From CAVSUR01 sp963731285 (GTDB taxonomy: Bacteria > Actinomycetota > Actinomycetes > Streptosporangiales > Streptosporangiaceae): 64,000 bases of DNA. The position numbers and the translations under genes were made by a program. The stretch is taken from positions 313,575 to 377,574 of the forward strand of contig CAVSUR010000006.1 of assembly GCA_963731285.1 (NCBI GenBank), given 5' to 3'. The notes beneath the pieces were generated by a model that saw nothing but the letters and a program-made list of their open reading frames with translations, had not been told where the DNA came from and searched no databases. Below are positions 56,460 through 64,000 of the stretch, piece by piece (positions within the stretch are counted from its first letter, which is position 1; each line of letters starts with the position of its first letter).

Positions 56460-57877
56460 GGGCTGTTGGAGCGAGCGTAGCTGTTCCTCGAAGACTTCGG
56501 CGGGGGTCTTCCAGCCGAGGATTTTGCGGGGCCGGTTGTTGATTGCGAGGGCGATGGCTTCAAGGTCCCCGGCCGACCACCGCGACAGGTCGGTGCCCTT
56601 GGGGAAGTACTGGCGCAACAGCCCGTTCGTGTTCTCGTTTGTCGGCCTTTGCCAGGGCGAGTGCGGGTCGGCGAAGAACACCATCGTGCCGGTGTCGAGC
56701 GCGAACCGGGCATGCCCGGAGAGTTCTTTTCCGCGGTCCCAGGTGAGGGTCTTGCGCAGCTGCCCGGGCAGCTGCGTCATCGACGCCGTCAGCGCGGCGT
56801 TCATCGCGACGGCGCCGTAGCCGCCGAGAGAGGGCCGTTCTTCACCGGTGGTGTCTCGCCCCAGCCCGCGATCCGGGGCAGGTGGACCAGGATCGCTGAC
56901 CGGCTGCTGCGCTCGACGAGCGTGCCGATCGCGGATCGGCCCGTCCCGATGATCAGGTCGCCTTCCCAGTGCCCGGGGACCGCGCGGTCGGCGGCCTCGG
57001 CGGGCCGTTCGCTGATCACGACGTCTGCGGTGACATGGCCTTGCGGCTTGTTCTGCGACCGGGCCCGTGGCTCCCGCAGCGCCCTGCCCGTGCGCAGGCA
57101 CGCCACCAGCTCACGTTTGAGCGCGCCGCGCCCCTCGATGAACAGCGCCTGGTAGATCGCCTCATGGCTGATGCGCATGGACTCATCATCGGGGAACTCG
57201 ACCTTGAGCCGGTTGCTGATCTGCTCCGGGCTCCACGCCGCCGCCCACCGCCTGTCCTGCCGGTGCGGCTTGTTCAGGCCCTTCCACGCGGGCGTCTTCG
57301 GCCCGGCCACGACCGTGCCGTCGGGCCGGCGGACGCTGCCCGACAGCCGCTCCTGCACATACTCACGCAGCCCGTCGTTGCCTGCGAGCTTCGCTGTCTT
57401 CGGGCGCTTGGCGGCCTGCTGCGCTTTCCACTGCGCCACCAGGGCGCGGTAGACGCGCTTCCCGCTCCTGGTCGCCGCGTTGCGGCGCAGCTCACGCGAG
57501 ATCGTCCCCGGGTCACGGCCGAGCCGGCGGGCGATCTGCCGCACGCCTGCCCCCTGAGCGCGCAACAGGGCGATCTCCTCCCGCTCCGCGAACGACAAGT
57601 AGCGGCCCGTCGGCTCGGCCAGGCTCAGCGGCGGCATCCCGCCAGCGTGACGGAACCAGCGCACCCCGACCGGCCACGACACGCCCACCGACTCCGCAGC
57701 CTCGACCGTCGTCATCCCGCCAGCGATCAGCCGCCAGAACTCCCGCTGCACCGCCCGGGACGGCTCCGGTCGGCCCGGTGACCGCATCGGCGGACGCAAC
57801 GCCCGATCCGCTGCCCACTGCCGGCGTGCACCCGCCGGCGGCTCCGGCAACTGCTTCCAACCGCGTCCCATCGCCAA
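56439..57877 (-). pseudogene. IS30-family transposase, one frameshift
   Basis: About 475 residues. N-terminal HTH regions (FWRLIAGGMTTVEAAESVGVSWPVGVRWFR and SFAEREEIALLRAQGAGVRQIARRLGRDPGTISRELRRN) precede the catalytic core: HWEGDLIIG (Asp), then after a shift near 56850 LTASMTQLPGQLRKTLTWDRGKEL (Asp) and SPWQRPTNENTNGLLRQYFPKG (Glu). Ends in the left repeat at 56439. All three catalytic residues are present, so an unshifted version would be active. Confidence 0.85.
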
Positions 57878-57890
57878 CCTCCGTGATCGA

Positions 57891-57918
57891 GGTGTTGCGA
57901 CGACCAGTTGAATCCGCC
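57891..57918. repeat. Right terminal inverted repeat of IS30
   Basis: GGTGTTGCGACGACCAGTTG followed by AATCCGCC; the inverse of the left end with about four mismatches. Confidence 0.75.
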
Positions 57919-57919
57919 A

Positions 57920-58262
57920 TGGCTGCCCGCGTCGTGGTGATGGATCAGCCCGGACAGGCTGGCCTGCCCGGCCTGCTGCCGGGTCCAGAGCGCCTGCTCC
58001 AAGGCGTCCAGCACCAGCGCGGTGCGCATCGAGGAGGCGGCGCGCCAGCCCAGGATCCGCCGGGAGCAGGCGTCGATGATGAACGCGACGCAGGCCATCC
58101 CGGCCCAGGTCGGCACGTAGGTGAAGTCCGCCACCCGCAGCCGGTCCGGGGCCGGCGGGCTGAACTGGCGCTGCACCAGGTCAGCGGGGCGGGCCGCGGC
58201 CGGGTCCGCCCAGGTCGTGCGGTGCCGGCGGCCGCGGCTCAGCGGCTCGTACCGGGTCCGCG
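57920..58262 (-). pseudogene. 5' part of the IS3-family OrfB transposase split by IS30
   Basis: From about 58262 the frame reads RYEPLSRGRRHRTTWADP, ADLVQRQFSPPAPDRLRVADFTYVPTW (first Asp), GMACVAFIIDACSRRILGWRAASSMRTALVLDALEQALWTRQQAG and LIHHHDAGS (second Asp region), then enters the IS30 end. Beyond 58262 it is itself cut by another remnant, so the OrfB 5' end and OrfA are missing. Confidence 0.8.
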
Positions 58263-58306
58263 TCTACGCAGGAATCGATCCGGTGACTGGCAAGGAGCGC
58301 CGGTGC
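58245..58306 (+). pseudogene. N-terminal scrap of a tyrosine recombinase
   Basis: The plus strand reads GSYRVRVYAGIDPVTGKERRC to a stop. RVYAG-DPVTGK is the usual arm-binding N-terminus of actinobacterial integrases. Only about 20 residues remain. It could be the lost front of the remnant at 53.7 kb, now inverted, or another integrase. Confidence 0.45.
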
Positions 58307-58340
58307 TGACCGGCGGGCGTCCCGTTCGGTTCGGGTAGGT

Positions 58341-58580
58341 CTATTTTTTTCTCACCAGGCGGCGGTGCCACCGCAGGACGGTGCCGGGGGTGACCAGCCG
58401 GTGTGCCCGCAGCGTTCTGGGCAGCTGCCGGATCAGCGCTGTCAACACCGCTCGATCTGCCCAGTCCAGCCGGGGCCGCGGGCTGGTGCGGCGCAGCACG
58501 GCGACCTCATGCCGCAGCACCAGCAACTCGACGTCGGCGGTGCGCCCGGTAAGAGTATCGGTTACTCGTCGCGGTTCAAC
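58341..58580 (-). pseudogene. N-terminal remnant of an integrase-core transposase
   Basis: ELLVLRHEVAVLRRTSPRPRLDWADRAVLTALIRQLPRTLRAHRLVTPGTVLRWHRRLV is the well-known beginning of an actinobacterial IS481/IS3-like integrase-core transposase. It stops at RKK where a run of seven A residues has shifted the frame. The catalytic part is missing. Confidence 0.6.
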
Positions 58581-58699
58581 CCCGGCCAGAGACATGCGTT
58601 CGTCTATCTCGCCATCCCGCGAAACCCGGGGAACTATAGCTCCGGCTATGGTGGCGGTGGCAGACAGGAGCAGGAATGTCATCGACGTCAAGAGCCGGC

Positions 58700-58988
58700 G
58701 CACCTGAGCAACCACCACCGCAACACGCTGCGCCAGCTGTTCCAGCATCCGGTGAGCCACAACATCGAGTGGCGTGCCGTGGTGTCGCTGCTGGAGGCGG
58801 TTGGCTCGATCGTGGAGCAGCACGCCGGCAAGTTCGAAGTGACTCTCGGGTCTGAGACCGAATTCTTCGATCCTCCCGCCGGTAAGGACATCGACGTCCA
58901 GATGGTTGTTGACCTGCGCGGGATGCTGAGCAGAGCCGGTTACGGAGCCGACGCTGAGGAGGGCGGAGCCAAGGGCAAGGGGGCCTGA
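58700..58988 (+). CDS. Small hypothetical protein (HLSNHHR family), start unclear
   Basis: The frame HLSNHHRNTLRQLFQHPVSHNIEWRAVVSLLEAVGSIVEQHAGKFEVTLGSETEFFDPPAGKDIDVQMVVDLRGMLSRAGYG is a conserved-looking small protein; I recall similar actinobacterial proteins starting HLSNHHR and having HNIEW. The size (about 95 residues) and alpha/beta pattern resemble HicA-like RNA-binding folds, but this is a guess. There is no start codon in frame just before HLSN; a one-base shift would link it to MVAVADRSRNVIDVKSRR. Ends at TGA 58986-58988. Confidence 0.5.
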
Positions 58989-59049
58989 CCGTGCCCGGCC
59001 GCACGCTGGCCGGCAGACAGGCAGTGGCCACCGGTTGTCCCTGCAACGG

Positions 59050-59278
59050 GGTATTACCGTGCGGCTCCGGCGACGTAGGCGGCGACGACGTAGGCCGCAG
59101 CTGCCATGGCGGGTGCGGGCGGGGCGGGGCGGGTTGCTGGGTGGCGGGTTCGATGGACAGGTGCGGGAGTACGCGGTCCAGCCAGCCGGGCAGCCACCAG
59201 TTGGCGCGGCCGGACAGGTGCATGGGGCGGGGACGAGCAGGGTGCGCAGGAGGAACGCGTCGAGCAGGAGGCGCTGGT
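59050..59278 (-). pseudogene. C-terminal remnant of an MMPL-family transporter
   Basis: Minus strand reads LLLDAFLLRTLLVPA and, after a shift, HLSGRANWWLPGWLDRVLPHLSIEP. DAFLLRTLLVPA and NWWLPGWLDRVLPHL form the characteristic last transmembrane segment and tail of actinobacterial MMPL (RND-type) exporters. The rest of this gene of about 700 codons is absent. Confidence 0.6.
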
Positions 59279-59280
59279 CG

Positions 59281-59547
59281 CTATCGCCCGGCGCGCTCGC
59301 GGTGCCTGCACCCTGGCCAGCAGCAGGGCCGACGCTGGCCTTCCTCCAGTTCCTCCTGGGTCCGGCGGATGCGGCGTTCTCGGGTCATCTCCTGCTTGGC
59401 ATCCTCGACCCAGCAGATGAACTCGTTTCGGGCCAGAGGCGTGATGTCCTTCCAGGCATCGAGTGCCGTCGGGTTGGCGATCAGCCCCTTGCGCAGGTCT
59501 GCGGGAAGCTTGTGCACTACCCCACCGGGCACTCGCTGGCTGCTCAC
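59281..59547 (-). CDS. YdeI/OmpD-associated family protein
   Basis: An 88-residue protein: VVHKLPADLRKGLIANPTALDAWKDITPLARNEFICWVEDAKQEMTRERRIRRTQEELEEGQRRPCCWPGCRHRE. This is the C-terminal YdeI/OmpD-associated domain as a stand-alone protein. The DAWKDITPLARNEFICWVEDAK core is complete and the frame is intact. Function unknown; some relatives are linked to bacteriocin or stress resistance. It stops directly before the MMPL remnant. Confidence 0.8.
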   Translation of the reverse strand: MSSQRVPGGVVHKLPADLRKGLIANPTALDAWKDITPLARNEFICWVEDAKQEMTRERRIRRTQEELEEGQRRPCCWPGCRHRERAGR

Positions 59548-59728
59548 AGGGCCACGGTAGCGGTCCAGGGACCAGCCTGCTTCACCAACTCAGCGCCACC
59601 GATCGCCGATTTTTCTCCCCTGACGGTGCGGCGCGAGGCGGCGTCAGTGGCGCGCATAGCCGCCTGTTCTGGTGCAGCTGGGCGGAGCCTGTGCCCTGAG
59701 CCGGGCGGAGCCCGACGCCGGGTCAAGG

Positions 59729-60848
59729 TCAAGCCGGGCCGCTGGTCTTTTCGGGGCGGTTGTTCACTCCGGGCGGCACAGGCTTACGACGCCCATGGGC
59801 GGTCAATGCGTTCGCTATCTCTTGTGTGGTCTGTTCCCAGCCGCGCAGGGTCGACCGCCGCTGTCGTGCGGCGGCCCGTAGCCGGTGTCGGTAGCGCTCG
59901 TCACCCAGCCAGTCTCCGAGCGCGGCGGCGAGGGCAGCCGGATCGCCGGGAGGCACCAGTTGGCCGGGGCGGGTGCCGTCGGCGGTGCAGCCGAGCGCTT
60001 CGGGCAGCCCACCGACGGCGGCGGCTATGACGGGTAGGCCATGGGCGAGTGCTTCGGTGACGGTCATGCCGTAGGTCTCCGAGCGGGACGGCGCGACGAG
60101 CAGGTCGGCGGTGGTGTACGCGTGGTTGAGCGCCGCGCCTGGTCAGGACGCCGGTGAGCCGGACGCGGTGGCCGTAGCCGAGGCGCGTGATACGGGTCTG
60201 CAATTGGCCGACGAAGTCAGGGTCGCGCTCGAGCGGTCCGGCCAGCACGCAACGCCAGTCCCGCTCAGCGAGGTCGGCGAGCGCCTCGACGAGGAGGTCC
60301 TGCCCTTTGTGGCGGCCGAGGACTCCGACGCAGATCAGGTGGCCGCGGACGGGCCGGGCCGGGGCAGCGACCTGATCGACGCCGGGCCGGGCGACGTGCA
60401 CCCGGTGGGCCGGGATCGCGTATCGGGTCAGTACCTGCTGGCGGGTCCATTCGCTGGTCACGACCACGCCGGTGGCCGCGCGGAGCACCACCCGTTCGGA
60501 GCGCTGCGCGCTGGCGTCACGCTGCGCGTCGAGAGCTGTGGCCAGTGGCATGTGCAGCAGCACCGTCATTCGTAGGCGATCCGCATGCGGCAGCAGCTGC
60601 GCGGCGGCCGGCGAGGCGACGAGCCCGTCGATCAGGACGGTCTCACCGCCGGGGATGGCAGAAACGATGCGGGCCAGGTCGGCGCGGGCGCCCGAGCCGG
60701 GTACCGGCCACGCCGTGGCGACGGTCGTGACCAGCACATCCCATCCGGCCTCGGCCAGTCCGGCGCAGACGCGCCGGTCATAGATGTTGCCGCCGGTAGG
60801 CTGGCCGGGATTGTCGAACCCCGCGGGGACCACTACGTGGACCCGCAC
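59729..60848 (-). pseudogene. Glycosyltransferase family 4 (GT-B), one frameshift
   Basis: About 370 residues when joined. N-terminal domain MRVHVVVPAGFDNPGQPTGGNIYDRRVCAGLAEAGWDV; middle GVVVTSEWTRQQVLTRYAIPAHRVHVARPGVD and HLICVGVLGRHKGQDLLVEAL; after a shift near 60130 SETYGMTVTEALAHGLPVIAAAVGGLPEAL. The E(x7)E-like EALAHGLPV motif and the GxLxxxKG motif are those of GT4 retaining enzymes. It would transfer a sugar from a nucleotide donor; the acceptor is unknown. Followed by divergent methyltransferases, suggesting a small glycoside or lipid modification group. Confidence 0.82.
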
Positions 60849-61082
60849 GGTATCCCTGCCTGCGCCTGCTGCACCGACCTAGCCTCCACCCTGCGGCCGA
60901 GCTGAACCACACCAGCCGCCGATCCGTAAACCTGACACAGGATGGTACGGAGAGGCGGTGGACATGGTTCGACCTGAAACGATCGGCGGCCGCTCGACAC
61001 GGGCGCGGTACTGCCCGCCATGTGGCTCGACCGGGCCGGGCGGCTTCAACTGCGTCGAGCCGGACACCGTGAGGGACCCGAC

Positions 61083-61844
61083 ATGAGAAAGGATCAACGA
61101 GCACCGTCCTTGACGGCGCTAGAGCGGGCCCAGGCGGCCGCCTACCCCCCGGGCGAGTACGTGGGCCAGGAGAGCTTCATGAGGGCGGGCGAGGTCCGGC
61201 ATTGGCTCACCTGGCCCGGGTCGGCCGCGGCGTCTCGGTGCTCGACCTGTGCTGCGGGGTGGCCGGTCCTGGCCGGATGATCACCGCGGAACTGGGCTGC
61301 GACTACCTGGGCCTGGATTACTCTGCCAGCGCCTTGCGGATTGCTCGAGAGCTGGCCGGGAACCTTGCGTGTCGCTTCGAGCAAGCCCAGGTGCCGCCGC
61401 TGCCCGAGGGACAGTTCGAGGTCGTGCTGCTGTTGGAAACGATGCTGGCCTTTTCCGACAAGGACTCTCTGGTCGAGGAGGTGACTCGCGTACTGGAGCC
61501 GGGCGGGCCGCTTCGCGTTCACCGTCGAGGACGGTCACCCGCTCACGGCGAAGGAGCGGGCCTCGATGCCCGACGCGGATACCGTCTGGCTCATCGAGTT
61601 GGCGGAGTTGACCGGCATGCTGCGCGCGGACGGGGTTGACCGTGATCTGGCGGCAGGAGTACAGCGCCTCCCATCACGCGACGGCGACGGCGCTGCTGCG
61701 CTGTTATCGCGCTGAATCATCCAGATCGCGGGCCAGATCGGGACGCGGGCGATCGCCGAGCTGATCAAGGCCCATCAGCTGTGGGGTGACTGGCTCGGCA
61801 GCGGGCGGGTGCGCAAGTTCGCGATGGTAGCGGAGAAGCAATGA
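61083..61844 (+). pseudogene. Class I SAM-dependent methyltransferase, frameshifted
   Basis: ATG at 61083 (MRKDQRAPSLTALERAQAAAYPPGEYVGQESFMRAGEVRHW). After a shift near 61200 the SAM motif SVLDLCCGVAGPGRMI and LGLDYSASALRIA follow, then PEGQFEVVLLLETMLAFSDKDSLVEEVTRVLEPGG. After another near 61510 RFAFTVEDGHPLTAKERASMP, and a final VRKFAMVAEKQ to the stop at 61842-61844. About 250 residues and four shifts. The substrate is unknown. Confidence 0.72.
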
Positions 61845-61853
61845 CCTGCTTCG

Positions 61854-62756
61854 ATGAAGTCGTCGATGACCTTCGACTATACCCGCTACTTGGCCGCGAA
61901 GACGACCGTGGATGATCGGGCGCTTAACCGCCAGGTGCTGGCCGAGCTTTGCCGCCTGATGCCCGCGGGTGCGGCGCGCGTGCTGGAGGTCGGCGCCGGG
62001 CTGGGGACGATGGTGGCCCGGCTGGTGGACTGGGGGGTCGATCGACGCCGGCGAGTACATCCTGCTGGATGCGGATCGGCAGCTGCTGGATGGTTCCCGC
62101 CGGTGGCTGGGCGACTGGGCGGCCGCGCGGGGGCTGCGCAGCGACCCGTTGCCGGACGGGTTGCGGTTGGGTGATCTGCGGGTGCGCCTGGTGCAGGCCG
62201 AACTCGGCAGGTACCTGGGGGCCGGTCACGGGCCGCCGGCCGACGTGCTGATCGCCAACGCCGTCCTGGACCTGGTGGACGTGCCCACCGTCCTGCCCGG
62301 ACTGTTGCGGTTGCTGGCCCCCGGCGGCGTCTACTGGTTCACGATCAACTACGACGGCGAGAGCATCTTCGCGCCCGACCACCCCTTCGACGACGAGATC
62401 ATGCAGGCCTACCACCGCGACATGGATGAGCGCGTTCGCTACGGCCGGCCCGCCGGGGAAAGCCGGACGGGTCGCCATCTGTTCCACTACCTGCGGGCCG
62501 CGGGGGCGCCCGCGCTGGCCGCCGGGTCGTCGGACTGGGTCGTGCACACCGGCCCGGACGGGAACTACCCGGACGACGAGGCTTACTTCCTGCCCAGCAT
62601 CCTGCGCACGATCCAGAACGCGTTGGGAGTCGCCGGACCGCGTGGAACCGGCAGGCTGGCCGACTGGCTGGCCGTGCGCGGACGGCAACTGGCCGCGGGT
62701 GAGCTGGTCTACATCGCCCACCAGCTTGATTTCGTGGGCCGCTCGCCGGCTAGCGC
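61854..62756 (+). pseudogene. Class I SAM-dependent methyltransferase, frameshifted
   Basis: Start MKSSMTFDYTRYLAAKTTVDDRALN; SAM motif ARVLEVGAGLGTMVARLVDWG; after a shift near 62037 IDAGEYILLDADRQLLDGSRRWL, DVLIANAVLDLVDVPTVLPGLLRLLAPGGVYWFTINYDGES and a long C-terminal region ending ELVYIAHQLDFVG. The frame then runs on without a stop; one more shift would give PLAG and TAG near 62756, so the end is inferred. About 300 residues. Its start lies ten bases after the first methyltransferase, so both are one operon. Confidence 0.75.
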
Positions 62757-63969
62757 CCCGCCAGCGTCCGCCGACGGCGGCCGGTCCTGTCGCGCACGCC
62801 GCAGCGGGCCGACGTCGCCTGTCGCAGCGGGATCCACCCACGGTACCGCTGGAAGGGCAGCTCGAACACGGCGGCGAACAGACGCGCGAAGCACACGGTC
62901 AGCGGCAACAGGATCGCGCACAACACAAGGAACGTCGATGTCCCGGTCGCGACCCGACCTAGCACCAGTCCGTAGGACACGGCGATCACGATCGGCAGGT
63001 GGGTCAGGTAAAGGCTGTAGGAGAACGAGCCCAGGGCGCGGCAGGGGGGTGTCAAGTAACCGGACGAGGGGCCGCGGGCGCGAGGTGGCGATCGCTGCGA
63101 GCAGGCAACCGACCGCCGGGGCCCAGGCCAGATCGAGCCAGAACAGGTTGACGTTCGACCACGTGGAGCCCTTGACCCCGATCAGCCCAGACCGGCACCG
63201 TCGTGCCCAGCCGCGTAACCGGTCCACGGCCGGGATCGGGTGTGCTCGCCGGCCGTGACCATGCCGGCGGCCAGCAGCCCGACCGCGAACAGCACCGCGA
63301 GGTCGGGGGTGAACTTGACCAGGGCATCGTTCATCAACGGCAGATGCGGCCCCAGCAGGCCGACGGTCACGACGATGGCGGCGACGAGGCCCACCATCGC
63401 CAGCGCACTCACCTGCCTGACAAGCAGCAGCAGCAGCGGCAACAGGAGGTAGAGCTGGGCTTCGACGGCGATCGACCAGAACGCCCGGTTCGGGCTGCCG
63501 GCGGAGAAGGCGTCCTGGCCCAGCAGGCCGTACACGACGACGGACTTCCCGGTCGGTACCGGCCAGCCCGGCTGGGCGAGCACGAACCAGGTCATGACCA
63601 GACTGAACGCCAGCGCGGCCCAGTACGGCGGCAGGATCCGCCAGGCCCGCCGGTGCGCGAACGTCGCCAGCGAATTGAATCGCCACCGGTTGCGCGCCGG
63701 TCCGAGGCCGAGCGAGAAGCCGGACAGGGCGATGAACACGATGACCGCGAACCGGCCGTAGAACTCCAGGCCGCCCACCACGGAGCGTGATCGGCCCGGT
63801 GGCCCGGCCAGGCACGTTCGAAGATGTGGTTCACCACGACGAACAGCGCGGCCAGGCCGCGGATCCCGTCCAGGCCGACGATGCGGCCCGGCCGGGTGGC
63901 CGCCATCGCGCGCGCGGCGGGCGCGGCTGACGCGGCGGCAGGCGGCGGGTGCTCGCGGATGTCTGTCAT
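62750..63969 (-). pseudogene. Acyltransferase 3 (OafA/YrhL type) membrane protein, frameshifted
   Basis: ATG at 63969. A 30-residue Ala/Pro leader, then IVGLDGIRGLAALFVVVNHIFERAWPG, the AT3 motif with conserved Arg and His. After a shift near 63790 GLEFYGRFAVIVFIALSGFSLGL, RRAWRILPPYWAALAF (the RRxxR...PxYW motif) and FWSIAVEAQLYLLLPLLLLLV follow. Shifts near 63190 and 63055 lead to FSYSLYLTHLPIVI. About ten membrane helices and 400 residues in total. The family moves acyl groups from acyl-CoA to sugars or lipids at the membrane. It converges with the methyltransferase pair. Confidence 0.8.
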
Positions 63970-64000
63970 CGGTCCGCGATCCCGAGGTGTGCCGGACCGG

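Larger units (their letters stand above)
56431..57919 (-). mobile_element. IS30-family insertion sequence
   Basis: About 1.49 kb bounded by imperfect inverted repeats of about 28 bases (GGCGAGTTCAACCGGTCG on the left; the complement of the right end reads GGCGGATTCAACTGGTCG, both continuing to GCAACACC). It carries one transposase gene and splits an IS3-family OrfB between codons GS and QH. A short CCA occurs at both junctions and may be the target duplication. Confidence 0.8.

Overview
The window is high-GC DNA with actinobacterial character. Evidence for this is GTG and TTG starts, strong GGAGG-type ribosome binding sites, two LLM-class flavin/F420-type oxidoreductases, an F420/FMN split-barrel protein, a mycofactocin-type short-chain dehydrogenase and actinobacterial insertion sequences. 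I cannot name the genus. A marked property is the number of +1/-1 frameshifts inside otherwise well conserved genes. They are densest at 14.1-22.7 kb, frequent at 2.4-3.3, 11.6-13.8 and 56-64 kb, and nearly absent at 22.7-31 and 35-43 kb. Many fall in short G or C runs, so uncorrected consensus indels are as likely as true pseudogenes.

Layout. 1-2.4 kb: gene debris, including a decayed tyrosine recombinase. 2.4-11 kb (minus strand): a peptide/nickel-type ABC importer operon with separate ATPase and permease genes, an unusual ATPase-permease fusion, a lipoprotein receptor, a DUF885 metallohydrolase and a DUF1028 protein. 11.6-13.8 kb: a DPP-IV-like S9 peptidase. 14.1-21.1 kb (minus): a CoA-transferase pair, both glycine dehydrogenase (P-protein) subunits, an ATP-NAD-kinase-like protein and a class III aminotransferase, all frameshifted, divergent from an aldehyde dehydrogenase. 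22.7-25.6 kb: LLM oxidoreductase, two SDRs and a small [2Fe-2S] protein. 25.8-43.9 kb (plus): one long, tightly packed run. It holds a 3-hydroxyacyl-CoA-dehydrogenase-like gene, two FAD subunits of a LhpBEF/HcnABC/opine-oxidase type dehydrogenase, a DHDPS-family lyase, a two-domain VOC protein, an M24 (Xaa-Pro/creatinase type) hydrolase, a second complete Opp/Dpp transporter, HyuA/HyuB (ATP-dependent hydantoinase/oxoprolinase), an amidohydrolase and a SnoaL-like protein. 43.8-48 kb: APC amino-acid permease, mycofactocin-type SDR, IclR regulator and a split-barrel oxidoreductase. 48.3-52.8 kb: an IS3 element abutting a beheaded amidohydrolase, then an operon of amidohydrolase, TIGR04076 protein and LLM oxidoreductase. 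53-59 kb: a mobile-element graveyard with a tRNA 3'-end-like site, integrase remnants, IS481/IS3 remnants and an IS30 copy inserted in an IS3 transposase gene. It also carries a small ArsR / membrane coiled-coil / 33-residue-repeat cassette with a clear palindromic operator. 59.3-64 kb: YdeI-like protein, glycosyltransferase, two methyltransferases and an acyltransferase.

How the genes could work together (inference). 2.4-52 kb reads as a catabolic island for small peptides and modified amino acids. Two peptide importers, a DPP-IV-like peptidase, an M24 hydrolase and several Sgx9260-like amidohydrolases would release amino acids. The three-part FAD/[2Fe-2S] dehydrogenase, the DHDPS-family enzyme and the aldehyde dehydrogenase resemble the hydroxyproline route (D-hydroxyproline to alpha-ketoglutarate semialdehyde). 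HyuAB, M24 and P-protein would alternatively fit a creatinine/N-methylhydantoin/sarcosine/glycine route. Short inverted repeats of the GTTCG/CGAAC type sit in several of the control regions and could mark one regulon, possibly of the IclR protein.
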